Shown here: positions 1-8,836 of the stretch, in pieces
How positions within the stretch are numbered: position 1 is the stretch's first letter
How the letters are laid out: the number at the start of each line of letters is the position of its first letter
Assembly (NCBI GenBank): GCA_045657625.1
Contig: JAZOTM010000003.1
Coordinates: forward strand, 10,154 to 74,153
Source of the DNA: JAZOTM01 sp045657625
GTDB taxonomy: Bacteria; Bacillota; Clostridia; Lachnospirales; Lachnospiraceae
Direction of reading: 5' to 3'
Length of the DNA stretch: 64,000 nucleotides
Program-made: the position numbers and the translations under genes
Notes under the pieces: generated by a model
Seen by the model: the letters and a program-made list of their open reading frames with translations, nothing else
What the model was told of the DNA's origin: nothing
Database searches by the model: none

Positions 1-2
1 AA

Positions 3-995
3 AGTGTAATCGGACAGGCCAGTGATAAACTTGCAGGGGCAGCAGGAGAAACCTCTTCTGTCGCTGTCAGTCGAGGCATTCAGACTTTGGTCATGGCGGA
101 TGGACCGGCAGGTATTCGTATCGCAAAGGATTACTATATTGATTCCAAGGGCGCAGCTAAGTCCGTAGGAAATGGCATGATTGAAAGCATGGAAGAGTTT
201 TTCTCTCCGGCAGCCAGGTTGGTGGTAAAGATGGTAACGGGGTCTGCCAGAAGAGTGACAGAGAACGTAAAACATCATTATGCCACGGCACTTCCCATTG
301 GAACGGCCATTGCTCAAAGTTTTAATCTGAACTTTGCAGAAACCTGTGGTGATATTGTAGGGGATGAAATGGAACGCTTTGGGGTACATTTGTGGTTGGC
401 CCCGGCGTTGAATATTCATCGTAATATTTTATGTGGTCGCAATTTTGAATATTATTCTGAGGATCCTTATGTGTCCGGAAAGGTTGCTGCAGCCATTACA
501 AGAGGTGTGCAGAAACACAAGAATTGTGGGACTACCATCAAACACTTTGCAGCCAATAATCAGGAGTATTGCCGTTATATGAATAACAGTCAGGTATCTG
601 AGCGAGCAATGCGTGAAATCTACTTAAAGGGCTTTGAAATCTGTGTGAAGGAATCGCAGCCCAAGGCTTTGATGACTTCCTACAACTTGTTGAATGGAAC
701 ACATACTTCTGAAATGCATGGACTCAACCAGGATATTTTACGATGCGAATGGGGGTTTCGTGGGATTGTGATGACCGACTGGGTAATCAGTGGCATGGAA
801 GAGAAAAACGCAAAATATGGAGCACCGGTTCCATATAAGGTGGCCGCATCCGGAAACGATTTATTTATGCCCGGGCACAAGAAAAATTACGAAGATTTGA
901 TGCAAGCGGTACAGAACGGTGACATCAGTAAGCGGGAATTGCAACGCAATGCTTCTCGCATCTATAGACTGACAAAAGAACTAAATCAAGGCTAA
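3..995 (+). CDS. Glycoside hydrolase family 3 beta-glucosidase-like protein, 5'-truncated by the window edge
   Basis: The reading frame is already open at base 3, so the gene starts upstream of the window and only its last 330 or so codons are seen. GH3 signatures are clear: MADGPAGIR near the start, KHFAANNQE, and GFRGIVMTDW, whose Asp is the expected catalytic nucleophile. GH3 enzymes remove terminal beta-linked sugars, typically beta-glucosides. The protein ends only about 70 residues after the nucleophile, just after the TIM-barrel domain (RNASRIYRLTKELNQG), with no C-terminal alpha/beta sandwich. The permuted GH3 enzymes known from Ruminococcus and Butyrivibrio put that domain first, so a permuted layout is more likely than truncation. 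The upstream half is outside the window. No secretion signal can be judged. Substrate is unknown. Confidence 0.9.
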   Translation, partial: SVIGQASDKLAGAAGETSSVAVSRGIQTLVMADGPAGIRIAKDYYIDSKGAAKSVGNGMIESMEEFFSPAARLVVKMVTGSARRVTENVKHHYATALPIGTAIAQSFNLNFAETCGDIVGDEMERFGVHLWLAPALNIHRNILCGRNFEYYSEDPYVSGKVAAAITRGVQKHKNCGTTIKHFAANNQEYCRYMNNSQVSERAMREIYLKGFEICVKESQPKALMTSYNLLNGTHTSEMHGLNQDILRCEWGFRGIVMTDWVISGMEEKNAKYGAPVPYKVAASGNDLFMPGHKKNYEDLMQAVQNGDISKRELQRNASRIYRLTKELNQG

Positions 996-1014
996 TAGAG
1001 CGAAAACAAACTAG

Positions 1015-1047
1015 AGGGATTTGTATATTTCCTATATACAAATCCCT
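1015..1047 (+). terminator. Intrinsic terminator-like hairpin after the GH3 gene
   Basis: A 13-bp perfect inverted repeat, AGGGATTTGTATA (1015-1027) and its complement (1035-1047), with a 7-nt loop, followed by a short T stretch. It lies 20 nt after the stop codon. Confidence 0.7.
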
Positions 1048-1166
1048 TTAGTTGTCTAAATATAGTGCAGTATTTACGACAAATCGCAGGGTTTGTTCAT
1101 TGACAGTAAAAATGCCATTTCCTAAAATAAACAAAAAATGAGGAACCATGTAAGAAGGAGGAAGTT

Positions 1167-2660
1167 ATGGCATCGGTAGTAAAGAACGTTTCTCATGCAG
1201 CAGAACGTCAGGTATTTAGTGTTGCAATTGAGAAATTTTTAAAGTCGGTCAAGAATCAGGAAGGTGACCGTACAGAAACATATTTGAAGTTGGTGGATGC
1301 TGCCGGAAAGTTCTGGGGAAAGAATGTAAAGCCGGAGTCTTTAGAAAGCGTAAAGAAAGCAATTCAGGATCCGGACAATCGTTGGGTGAAATTTATCAAT
1401 CGTGTCATTGATGAAACACATCCAAACGTAGCAAAAATGGCCTTGTTGAATTTAGGATACGAAGCCTTTTTCCGTGGAACAAAAACCATTCGTGAAAATA
1501 GAGAAAAATACGGTTGTAATATTCCTTGGTTAATTCTTTTTGACCCAACCAGTGCCTGTAATATGCACTGTGCAGGATGCTGGTCCGGCACATATGGTCA
1601 TAAGAGCAATTTGTCCTTCGAAGATATGGACAAGATTGTAACCCAGGGTAAAGAACTTGGTGTTTACCTTTATATGTTAACCGGTGGAGAACCATTGGTA
1701 CGTAAGAAAGACGTTCTTCGTTTGGCTGAAAAGCACAACGATGTAGAATTTTCTATTTTTGATAACTCTACTTTGATTGACGAAGAATTCTGCCAGGAAG
1801 TAGTACGTTTAGGAAACATTACCTTCCAGTTATCCATCGAAGGAACTCCGGATACCAACGATGCACGTCGTGGAATCGGACATTATGATGCAGTTATGAA
1901 TGCCATGGATTTATTCCAGAAATACGGAATTATTTTTGGTACATCAATCTGCTACACAAGACAGAATATCGAAGCAGTTACTGATGAGAAATTCATCCGT
2001 ATGATCGCGGATAAGGGAGCAAGATTTGGATTTTTCTTCCACTATATGCCGGTTGGAAACAATGCCGTTCCGGAATTAATGCCAACAGTAGAACAGCGTG
2101 AAAAGATGATTCAGACCATTCGTGATTTGCGTTCTGATAAATGTGATATTGGATTCTTCCCAATGGATTTCCAAAATGATGGAGAGTACGTTGGTGGATG
2201 TATTGCCGGAGGTAGAAACTACTTCCACATCAATTCAAACGGAGATGCAGAACCATGTGTATTCATTCACTTCTCCAATACAAACATCCATGAGAACTCT
2301 ATTTTGGAAATGTTACAGAGCCCATTATTCATGGCTTACCATGAAGGACAGCCATTCAACCGTAACCACTTAAGACCATGCCCAATGTTGGAAAACCCAC
2401 AGTTATTAAGAGAAATGGTTGAAAAGACAGGCGCTCACGGAACCAACGAAGAATCCGAAGAGACCGTAGAACACTTATGTGCAAAATGCGATAATTATGC
2501 GGCTGAGTGGGGGCCGGTGGCTGATCGTGTCTGGGCAAGCCAAAACCACAAGAGACCAAAATACGAGAATTATACAAAAGAAAAGAGAGAACATCCGGAA
2601 CTCGCAGCTTTCGAGCATGCAGTAGACTTTGTTGCATCCGAAGAAACAGTTATGGGCTAG
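1167..2660 (+). CDS. Radical SAM protein with SPASM-like C-terminal cysteines
   Basis: A 497-residue radical SAM enzyme. The [4Fe-4S] motif is C131-NMH-C135-AG-C138 (CX3CX2C), followed by the SAM-binding MLTGGEP motif. The C-terminal third has further cysteines (GGCIAGGRNYF, EPCVF, RPCPML, HLCAKC), as in SPASM/twitch domains that bind auxiliary clusters. About 125 residues precede the radical SAM core and are predicted mostly helical. The ATG at 1167 follows AAGGAGGAAG at good spacing. It appears monocistronic, between a terminator upstream and one at 2703. The reaction is not predictable: such proteins modify peptides, lipids or cofactors, and no peptide substrate or partner gene is adjacent. 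Confidence 0.85.
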   Translation: MASVVKNVSHAAERQVFSVAIEKFLKSVKNQEGDRTETYLKLVDAAGKFWGKNVKPESLESVKKAIQDPDNRWVKFINRVIDETHPNVAKMALLNLGYEAFFRGTKTIRENREKYGCNIPWLILFDPTSACNMHCAGCWSGTYGHKSNLSFEDMDKIVTQGKELGVYLYMLTGGEPLVRKKDVLRLAEKHNDVEFSIFDNSTLIDEEFCQEVVRLGNITFQLSIEGTPDTNDARRGIGHYDAVMNAMDLFQKYGIIFGTSICYTRQNIEAVTDEKFIRMIADKGARFGFFFHYMPVGNNAVPELMPTVEQREKMIQTIRDLRSDKCDIGFFPMDFQNDGEYVGGCIAGGRNYFHINSNGDAEPCVFIHFSNTNIHENSILEMLQSPLFMAYHEGQPFNRNHLRPCPMLENPQLLREMVEKTGAHGTNEESEETVEHLCAKCDNYAAEWGPVADRVWASQNHKRPKYENYTKEKREHPELAAFEHAVDFVASEETVMG

Positions 2661-2702
2661 TTTTTTTCATACAGGAGAAGGCTTACATATAACCTAAGAA
2701 GG

Positions 2703-2738
2703 AAACCCCCTTTGCTGGTAACACAGTGAAGGGGGTTT
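2703..2738 (+). terminator. Hairpin terminator after the radical SAM gene
   Basis: AAACCCCCTT (2703-2712) pairs with AAGGGGGTTT (2729-2738). It is GC-rich and lies directly after the 2660 stop codon and just before the palindromic repeat at 2748. Confidence 0.65.
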
Positions 2739-2747
2739 GCATAGAAA

Positions 2748-2812
2748 TACGTCAGAAATACTTTTTGAACGATTTAGCGTCAGCGACTAGTGAAAAAAGT
2801 TTTTCTGACGTA
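2748..2812. repeat. Palindromic intergenic repeat, family A, copy 1
   Basis: A 65-bp element bounded by TACGTCAG and CTGACGTA. The arms (TACGTCAGAAATACTTTTT and its near complement) form a 19-bp stem with one mismatch around a 27-nt centre containing AGCGTCAGCGACTAG. Copies 2 (4458-4521) and 3 (14449-14513) are almost identical. No coding capacity is apparent. It resembles a REP/MITE-like palindrome. Confidence 0.9.
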
Positions 2813-2888
2813 TTTTGATTTACGCAGGTGAGAAAAAATAATTATAATAAATGAGAGAGTAATTACATTACATTGGAGGACGGAATTT

Positions 2889-3737
2889 ATGAAAAATGAA
2901 AAAGTTTTAAATGGAATACTGGTTGTGTTAATAGCGGTCTGTGTAGCATGCTGTTCATGTTTTGTTGGGGCAAATAAGGTTCAATCATTTGAATGGGTAC
3001 AAAATGCGGTAGTGCAATTGGAAGACAGCCAAGATACAATTATGAGATTTTCAGAGGCGACGTTGGCCATTTCACTTGTACTTGTTTTATTACCTGGGGA
3101 TGCGGGAGAAAGTCAAATGAAGGTTTTATCTTATATGGAAGTGTTCTTTATCGCAATGTTGGGAATCATTTTCTTTGAACAATTGCTGGCAATAGAAGGA
3201 GGGTATATAGCTTTGCGATTTTTGATTCCTATAGCCGCTATATTTTTTGTCCTTTTTTGGTTTACGAGAAATGAAAGAGTGAAGAGAATAACGGTGAAGT
3301 TGATAGTTATAGCAGTGGCTTTGATAGCATTAGTTCCAGTGGGTATTAATATGTCAGATTCCATGTGTAGTAATTATTTGGCGTATGTGGAAGAAACAAT
3401 TGATGAAGCGGAGTTTGGAGCAGAACAGGTTAATGATATGGTTGAGAATTCTTCTAATGAAGATGCGAGCTTTTTAGATAAAATATCGGAGGCATTTCAA
3501 ACTGCGGTGAATGGAGTAGAGGAGTTTGTTGATTATATAAACAGTCTTATTAAAAAATGTATGAATGCAGTGGCTGTATTGCTTATTACAGTTTTTCTTG
3601 CTCCATTATTTATTTTTATTCTTTTGGTTTGGGGCACGGCTCAATTAGTTGGCTTGACTATGGATACAGTTCAAGGCGCTGCAAGTAAACTGATTGAAAG
3701 AGAGCATAGAAAAGAGGATCGAATCGATGAAAAATAA
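2889..3737 (+). CDS. Multi-pass membrane protein of unknown function
   Basis: A 282-residue protein I cannot place in a family. Hydrophobic segments lie near residues 5-27, 55-72, 82-102, 107-122, 134-154 and 222-255. Between the last two is a polar, acidic loop or extracellular region (ETIDEAEFGAEQ and following) of about 65 residues. The ATG at 2889 follows GGAGGACGG. The last 11 nt overlap the next gene, which suggests translational coupling. The pair sits between family-A repeat copies 1 and 2 in AT-rich sequence, like the CRISPR-Cas genes to its right. Function unknown; a role coupled to the downstream membrane-anchored protein is an inference from the overlap. Confidence 0.75.
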   Translation: MKNEKVLNGILVVLIAVCVACCSCFVGANKVQSFEWVQNAVVQLEDSQDTIMRFSEATLAISLVLVLLPGDAGESQMKVLSYMEVFFIAMLGIIFFEQLLAIEGGYIALRFLIPIAAIFFVLFWFTRNERVKRITVKLIVIAVALIALVPVGINMSDSMCSNYLAYVEETIDEAEFGAEQVNDMVENSSNEDASFLDKISEAFQTAVNGVEEFVDYINSLIKKCMNAVAVLLITVFLAPLFIFILLVWGTAQLVGLTMDTVQGAASKLIEREHRKEDRIDEK

Positions 3738-4413
3738 GCATTTTTTTTGTTACGGTATTATATATTTTCTATTGATTGCGGGATGTATTGTATCTGTATA
3801 TTATGGTAAAAATCTTTCGAAAGAGAATGTAACATATGAAGATGGGGTAGAAAGTATAGATGCAAATACGATTGTGCTTTTAAATAGTGGGGCAGAAGTG
3901 ACTTTTTCGGAAGTAATCCTATCACAACCGCAAGAAACTAGAAAATTGGTTGTTTTTGAACAAGAGGCAGAAGTTAGCTTTACCATAAAAAAATCCAGAT
4001 TGCTTAAATGGAATGCCTTATCTCAAAGCCAGAATATTACATACAAAGCAAAAGGGCAGTTTGTTGTAGATTTGGATTCTTTGACAGAAGAGAACATTAT
4101 AGATAATTCGGATGAGAATATACTTACAATAAAAATTGAACATCCGTATTTGGATGCGATTGTGGTTGACCCAGATAAAATAAGTTTAGAAGATACAGAG
4201 AATGGGATTCTTTCTTTTGGAGATTTAGTGCTTCCTGTAGATGATTTTGTTGAAATTGAAAAAGAATTACAAGACAGGTTAGAGGCTGAATTGGATACCT
4301 CCGCCAATGGACAAGCAGCAGATGATATAGCCATTGAAATGGTGACAGCGATTTATGAACCGGTGGTGAAGGCCGTGGATAAGGACTACACCTTGGTGGT
4401 GGAATTTCAATGA
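3727..4413 (+). CDS. Membrane-anchored protein, possibly DUF4230-like
   Basis: A 228-residue protein read from the ATG at 3727, preceded by AGAGGA. An upstream in-frame TTG at 3694 is less likely. One N-terminal membrane segment (residues 7-26) is followed by an extracytoplasmic, strand-rich region with YKAKGQFVVDLDSL and IEHPYLDAIVVDPD, then a short charged helix (EIEKELQDRLEAEL). The alternation of a small beta domain and a helix recalls DUF4230 proteins, but this is from memory and tentative. The start overlaps the preceding gene by 11 nt. The gene ends shortly before family-A repeat copy 2. Confidence 0.7.
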   Translation: MKNKHFFCYGIIYFLLIAGCIVSVYYGKNLSKENVTYEDGVESIDANTIVLLNSGAEVTFSEVILSQPQETRKLVVFEQEAEVSFTIKKSRLLKWNALSQSQNITYKAKGQFVVDLDSLTEENIIDNSDENILTIKIEHPYLDAIVVDPDKISLEDTENGILSFGDLVLPVDDFVEIEKELQDRLEAELDTSANGQAADDIAIEMVTAIYEPVVKAVDKDYTLVVEFQ

Positions 4414-4457
4414 TACAAAAATTTGATAGAATTTTTGATGGTCATAGTGTAAATTCA

Positions 4458-4521
4458 TACGTCAGAAATACTTTTTGAACGATTTGCGTCAGCGACTTGT
4501 GAAAAAAGTTTTTCTGACGTA
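4458..4521. repeat. Palindromic intergenic repeat, family A, copy 2
   Basis: A 64-bp copy, one base shorter than copy 1 (ATTTGCG instead of ATTTAGCG) and with CTTG for CTAG near the centre. Its right flank (ATACC, then ATGTGAAA and GCATTT) also resembles the right flank of copy 3, so the repeated unit may reach about 100 bp. It lies between the DUF4230-like gene and the start of the cas operon. Confidence 0.9.
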
Positions 4522-4661
4522 TAGTTATATACCCCATGTGAAAGGCATTTTTGGCGGATTCTTTTTATAATTGTTTTAGTGGGTTGAAATAGAAAAAAAT
4601 AATTTCGTGTGATAAACTAAAAAAGGATTTGTGTTTAATACATAGGTGTTGGGAGAGAAAG

Positions 4662-5408
4662 ATGTTAGCTAGTTTAAAAATGGAAATCGTGGGGGAAGAC
4701 ATTTCATATAAAAAAGCTTCTAGTTTTCAAGGAGTTTTGTTCGAAAAGATAGAATCTGGATATGCGGAGTTTCTGCATAATCAACAGATGCATCCTTATA
4801 GTCAGTACTTGTGTAAAGAACAAGATAAAGTGTATTGGTACATTAATACTTTAGACAAGGATGCATATCAAAATATTATTCAAACTCTTAAGAGTCAAAG
4901 TTTTCAATCCTTTTATTTAAAACATGGGAATACAGAAGTTCAGATTATATCTAAAGAAGAGAAGAATTATTCATATGAAGCATTATTGGCTGATTTTTAT
5001 AAAAAAAAAGCCGATAGAAATCTTTCTATTTCACTGAAGTCAGTTACTTCTTTTAAACAAAGAGGGAGATATAATGTAGTACCTGATCTGAGATTGATTT
5101 ATCAGAATTTGATGATGCGTTATAGTGCTGTCGCTGGCAATGAAAACATGATAGATGCGGATGCATTGGAGGAATTAGTTGATGAGTCTATGATAACTCG
5201 GTATCGATTAAAAACTGCGACGTTTCCGATGGAAGGCCGTATGATTCCGGGTTATATAGGAGACTTGACGATTCATATTAATGGAACGGAAACAATGGCT
5301 AGATACGCTAGAATGTTATTTCAATTTGGAGAATATTCGGGAGTTGGCATAAAAACGGCAATGGGTATGGGTGCACTAGAATTACGGGAGGAAAAAAATG
5401 CAAGATAA
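4662..5408 (+). CDS. cas6: CRISPR-associated endoribonuclease Cas6
   Basis: A 248-residue RAMP-fold protein that would cut the CRISPR transcript within each repeat to release crRNA precursors. The C-terminal glycine-rich loop expected of Cas6 is present (GEYSGVGIKTAMGMGAL). N-terminal strands carry LASLKMEIVGEDI. The ATG at 4662 has GGGAGAG upstream; the in-frame TTG at 4629 would add 11 residues without a good ribosome site. It is the first gene of the cas operon and overlaps csm1 by 11 nt. The array repeats have a small hairpin followed by exactly 8 nt, as Cas6 processing requires. Confidence 0.9.
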   Translation: MLASLKMEIVGEDISYKKASSFQGVLFEKIESGYAEFLHNQQMHPYSQYLCKEQDKVYWYINTLDKDAYQNIIQTLKSQSFQSFYLKHGNTEVQIISKEEKNYSYEALLADFYKKKADRNLSISLKSVTSFKQRGRYNVVPDLRLIYQNLMMRYSAVAGNENMIDADALEELVDESMITRYRLKTATFPMEGRMIPGYIGDLTIHINGTETMARYARMLFQFGEYSGVGIKTAMGMGALELREEKNAR

Positions 5409-7761
5409 ATATTTGGAACTAACAATTGGCGCATTGTTGCATGATATAGGAAAAGTTATTTATCGAGAAGAAAAAGAAAAAAAGACACATAGTCAAAGTG
5501 GATATGAGTTTTTAAAAGAAAAGACTAGTTTGAATAATACGAATATATTAGATTCAATTCGGTATCATCATGCAGGTGCATTAAAAGGAGCTAAGATAGA
5601 GGATGATTCTGTAGCTTATATAGTTTATATGGCAGATAATATTGCCTCCTCCGTGGATCGAAGAAATAAAATGGAGGATGAAAAAGGTTTTGAAATCCAT
5701 GTTCCATTACAACCGGTATTTAATTTGTTAAATGGAAATCGTGGGAATACGTATTATGATCCCTATAAGTTTAATGTGGAGAATGCGATTAATTATCCGG
5801 TAGATGAAAAGAAGCTATTTGCAAAAGAGCAATACACTTCAATTATGCGAAATATAGAGGAAAATTTACGGGGAATAGAATTGTCTTCTAATTATGTGAA
5901 TTCCTTGCTAGAAATATTAGAGGCAAATCTTTCTTATGTACCTTCTTCTACATCGAATGCAGAGGTTCCGGATATTTCGTTATATGATCACGTGAAGATT
6001 ACAGCAGCTTTTGCGTGCACTATGATGCAAAAACTAGAAGAACAGCAAATAAATAATTATAAAGATGTTTTGTTTCAAAACTCAGAGACCTATTATGACG
6101 AAAAGAATTTTTTGATAGCATCTATAGATTTTTCTGGAATTCAAAAATTTATCTATACCATCCAAACGAAGAATGCGTTGCGTAATTTAAGAGCGCGATC
6201 CTTTTATTTGGAAATTATGATGGAACATATGATAGATGAACTCTTGGAAAAATTAGGTTTATCCAGATGTAATTTGTTGTATTCCGGTGGTGGGCATTGT
6301 TATTTGCTTTTGTCTAATACCGATGAATGTAAAAAAAGAATTGATGAATATATCGAAAAGACAAATGAATGGTTATTAGATAAATTTCAGGTGGAATTAT
6401 TCGTGGCGGGAGGATATACGGAGTGTTCTGCTAATGAATTAAAAAATATACCTAATGGAAGTTATGAAGAAATCTTTCGAAGCTTATCAAGAAGTCTTTC
6501 TTATAAAAAACTACATCGTTATACTCCGCAAATGTTACGAATATTAAATAATTCTACGGAAGATGATTATTCCAAAGAATGTGGTGTATGTAAACGTGTA
6601 GCAAAAATAGATGAAAATGGTCTTTGTCCTTTGTGTGCAGCTATAGAAAAGATGTCTGCAAATGTCTTGTATTCTGATTTTTTCACGGTGTGCGTAGGAG
6701 AAACAAAAGACAAACTTCCTTTGCCTGGAAATTATAGCTTGATTTGGGATACAAAAGAAAGCTTGACAAATAGAATGAAAAATGATGAGAAGTTTGTACG
6801 TGTATATAGTAAGAATAAATCTTATACAGGACAACAAGTTGCTACAAAAATTTGGGTAGGAAATTATACGACTAAGTCTTCTTTTGAGGAATTTGCAGAA
6901 AGTGCGCAGGGAATTAATCGAATAGGAATTTTGAGAGCGGATGTGGACAATTTAGGACAAGCCTTTGTTTCTGGTTTTACAAATAAAGAGAATCAAAATC
7001 GGTATGTCACTATATCCAGAACAGCTACGTTATCTAGACAATTATCTTTGTTTTTTAAACTGCATATCAATAAGATATTAGAAAATCCTGAATATACATT
7101 GGATGGAAGAAAACCGGAGAAAAGAAATATTACCATTGTATACTCAGGTGGAGATGACATCTTTGTTGTGGGGGCTTGGAATGAGGTGATTGAATTCTCT
7201 GTGGATTTAAGAAATGCGTTGAAAAAGTATACAGAGGATACATTACATATTTCAGCAGGTATTGGAATATATGAAAATAGTTATCCAATCAGTGCAAGTG
7301 CAATAGAGGTAGAAAACCAGGTAGATGCATCGAAAGATAATGACGGAAAAGATTCTGTTACATTGTTGGAAGATGGAGAAAAGCATAAAGGTAGCGATAA
7401 TGATAAGTTTATTAGTGATGGAACGTATCATTGGGATGAATTCGTTGATGAGGTAATAAAAGAAAAATATCAATTGATTCAATTCTATATGAAAAAGAGT
7501 GAGAACATACATGGAAATGCGCTACTGTACAGATTGTTGGAATTAATCCGGAATCAAAAGGAGCGTATAAATTTTGCGAGATTTATATATGTTTTAGCCA
7601 GATTAGAACCTGAAGATAAAATGAATCAGGACTTAATGGAATCTTTTGAAGCTTTTTCAAGTAAAATGGCTCAGTGGATAAAGAATGAAAAGGACAGAAG
7701 ACAATTAAAAACTGCAATTACATTATATGTATATTTGAATCGAGGGGAGGAACACGAATGA
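5398..7761 (+). CDS. csm1: Type III-A Cas10/Csm1 with HD nuclease and GGDD cyclase motifs
   Basis: A 787-residue large subunit of the Csm effector. The N-terminal HD domain has H15-D16 (GALLHDIGK), expected to give target-activated DNase activity. A zinc finger has C395/C398 and C410/C413. The first palm carries SGGGHCYLLL. The second palm carries GGDD at residues 584-587, the catalytic motif for cyclic oligoadenylate synthesis. Both activities therefore look intact, which fits the presence of csm6 downstream. The ATG at 5398 overlaps cas6, and the 3' end overlaps csm2 by 4 nt. Confidence 0.95.
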   Translation: MQDKYLELTIGALLHDIGKVIYREEKEKKTHSQSGYEFLKEKTSLNNTNILDSIRYHHAGALKGAKIEDDSVAYIVYMADNIASSVDRRNKMEDEKGFEIHVPLQPVFNLLNGNRGNTYYDPYKFNVENAINYPVDEKKLFAKEQYTSIMRNIEENLRGIELSSNYVNSLLEILEANLSYVPSSTSNAEVPDISLYDHVKITAAFACTMMQKLEEQQINNYKDVLFQNSETYYDEKNFLIASIDFSGIQKFIYTIQTKNALRNLRARSFYLEIMMEHMIDELLEKLGLSRCNLLYSGGGHCYLLLSNTDECKKRIDEYIEKTNEWLLDKFQVELFVAGGYTECSANELKNIPNGSYEEIFRSLSRSLSYKKLHRYTPQMLRILNNSTEDDYSKECGVCKRVAKIDENGLCPLCAAIEKMSANVLYSDFFTVCVGETKDKLPLPGNYSLIWDTKESLTNRMKNDEKFVRVYSKNKSYTGQQVATKIWVGNYTTKSSFEEFAESAQGINRIGILRADVDNLGQAFVSGFTNKENQNRYVTISRTATLSRQLSLFFKLHINKILENPEYTLDGRKPEKRNITIVYSGGDDIFVVGAWNEVIEFSVDLRNALKKYTEDTLHISAGIGIYENSYPISASAIEVENQVDASKDNDGKDSVTLLEDGEKHKGSDNDKFISDGTYHWDEFVDEVIKEKYQLIQFYMKKSENIHGNALLYRLLELIRNQKERINFARFIYVLARLEPEDKMNQDLMESFEAFSSKMAQWIKNEKDRRQLKTAITLYVYLNRGEEHE

Positions 7762-8150
7762 AATTTATAAGTGAACAAACATATGTTGATGATGCTGAGA
7801 AGGTAATTCTGAAGCTGTCGAATAAGACAGATCAACGGGGAAGAAAAGTAGAGATGGTTTCTACATCAAAAATCAGAAATATACTTTCCATGACTGCAGA
7901 TATTTATAATAATGTATTAGTTTTGCAGGATGATAGTTTGACAGACGAATTGAATGGACGTATTTCTTATTTAAGAATGAGAATTATTTATGATTGCGGA
8001 AGAGAGCCTAAAGTAAAAGATTTTATTACAGAGGCTAAAATACTAGAAGCGCTGAAAGAAATAAACGGAAGTAAAGCAAATTATATTTTATTTAATCATT
8101 ACATGGAAGCGTTGATTGCCTTTCATAAATTTTATGATGGTAGAGATTAG
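7758..8150 (+). CDS. csm2: Csm2, small subunit of the type III-A effector
   Basis: A 130-residue predicted all-helical protein with the Csm2-like segment SKIRNILSMTADIYNN. It is placed exactly between csm1 and csm3. Csm2 forms the inner filament along the crRNA-target duplex. The ATGA overlap with csm1 implies translational coupling. Length and context are normal for the family; assignment rests largely on synteny. Confidence 0.88.
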   Translation: MKFISEQTYVDDAEKVILKLSNKTDQRGRKVEMVSTSKIRNILSMTADIYNNVLVLQDDSLTDELNGRISYLRMRIIYDCGREPKVKDFITEAKILEALKEINGSKANYILFNHYMEALIAFHKFYDGRD

Positions 8151-8162
8151 GGGGATTCGATT

Positions 8163-8819
8163 ATGTATGGAAAAATTCAGATAACAGGTACTTTAGAAGT
8201 GGTAACCGGCATGCATATTGGAGGTTCTACGGCTTTCGCAGCGATTGGAGCTGTGGATGCACCTATTGTGAGGGATGTAAGAACAAATTTACCAATGATT
8301 CCGGGTAGTTCAATAAAAGGAAAGATGAGAACTCTTTTATCAAAAGAGTTCAATGAAATGTTAGTGGAACCGAACGATGATTGTGATAGAATTGCAAGAT
8401 TGTTTGGAACAGCAAAAAAAGGAAATGTAAAAAGAAGTCGGTTGCTTTTTACTGACATGGTGCTAGATAACGAAGAAGAATTGCGAAAGCTAGGTCTTCA
8501 AAGTATGACGGAAGTAAAGTTTGAAAATACGATTAATCGTAAGACAGCAGTTGCAAATCCTAGACAAATTGAACGTGCAGTACGAGGTTCTTTGTTTGCA
8601 TTAGATATTATGTATGAAGCAGAAGTAGAAGAGGAAATATTTGAAGATATGCAAACTTTTTGTGAAGGGCTGAAATTACTTCAATATGATTATTTAGGAG
8701 GAAATGGATCTAGAGGATACGGAAAAGTGAGATTTTCTGATTTGTATGCAGATGTTGTCGTAGGAAATGTAGAAGATGACATTATGGAACGGTGTAATAT
8801 GATGTTAAACGAATTCTAA
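8163..8819 (+). CDS. csm3: Csm3, backbone RAMP and target-RNA nuclease
   Basis: A 218-residue RAMP protein that would form the crRNA backbone filament and cut target RNA at 6-nt intervals. The catalytic aspartate is D32 in AIGAVDAPIVRD, matching the position of the well-studied Csm3 Asp. FVPGSSIKG-type RAMP sequence appears here as MIPGSSIKGKMRTLL, and a glycine-rich GGNGSRGYGKV lies near the C-terminus. It starts 12 nt after csm2. Confidence 0.95.
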   Translation: MYGKIQITGTLEVVTGMHIGGSTAFAAIGAVDAPIVRDVRTNLPMIPGSSIKGKMRTLLSKEFNEMLVEPNDDCDRIARLFGTAKKGNVKRSRLLFTDMVLDNEEELRKLGLQSMTEVKFENTINRKTAVANPRQIERAVRGSLFALDIMYEAEVEEEIFEDMQTFCEGLKLLQYDYLGGNGSRGYGKVRFSDLYADVVVGNVEDDIMERCNMMLNEF

Positions 8820-8836
8820 GTATTTGGAGAATAAAG

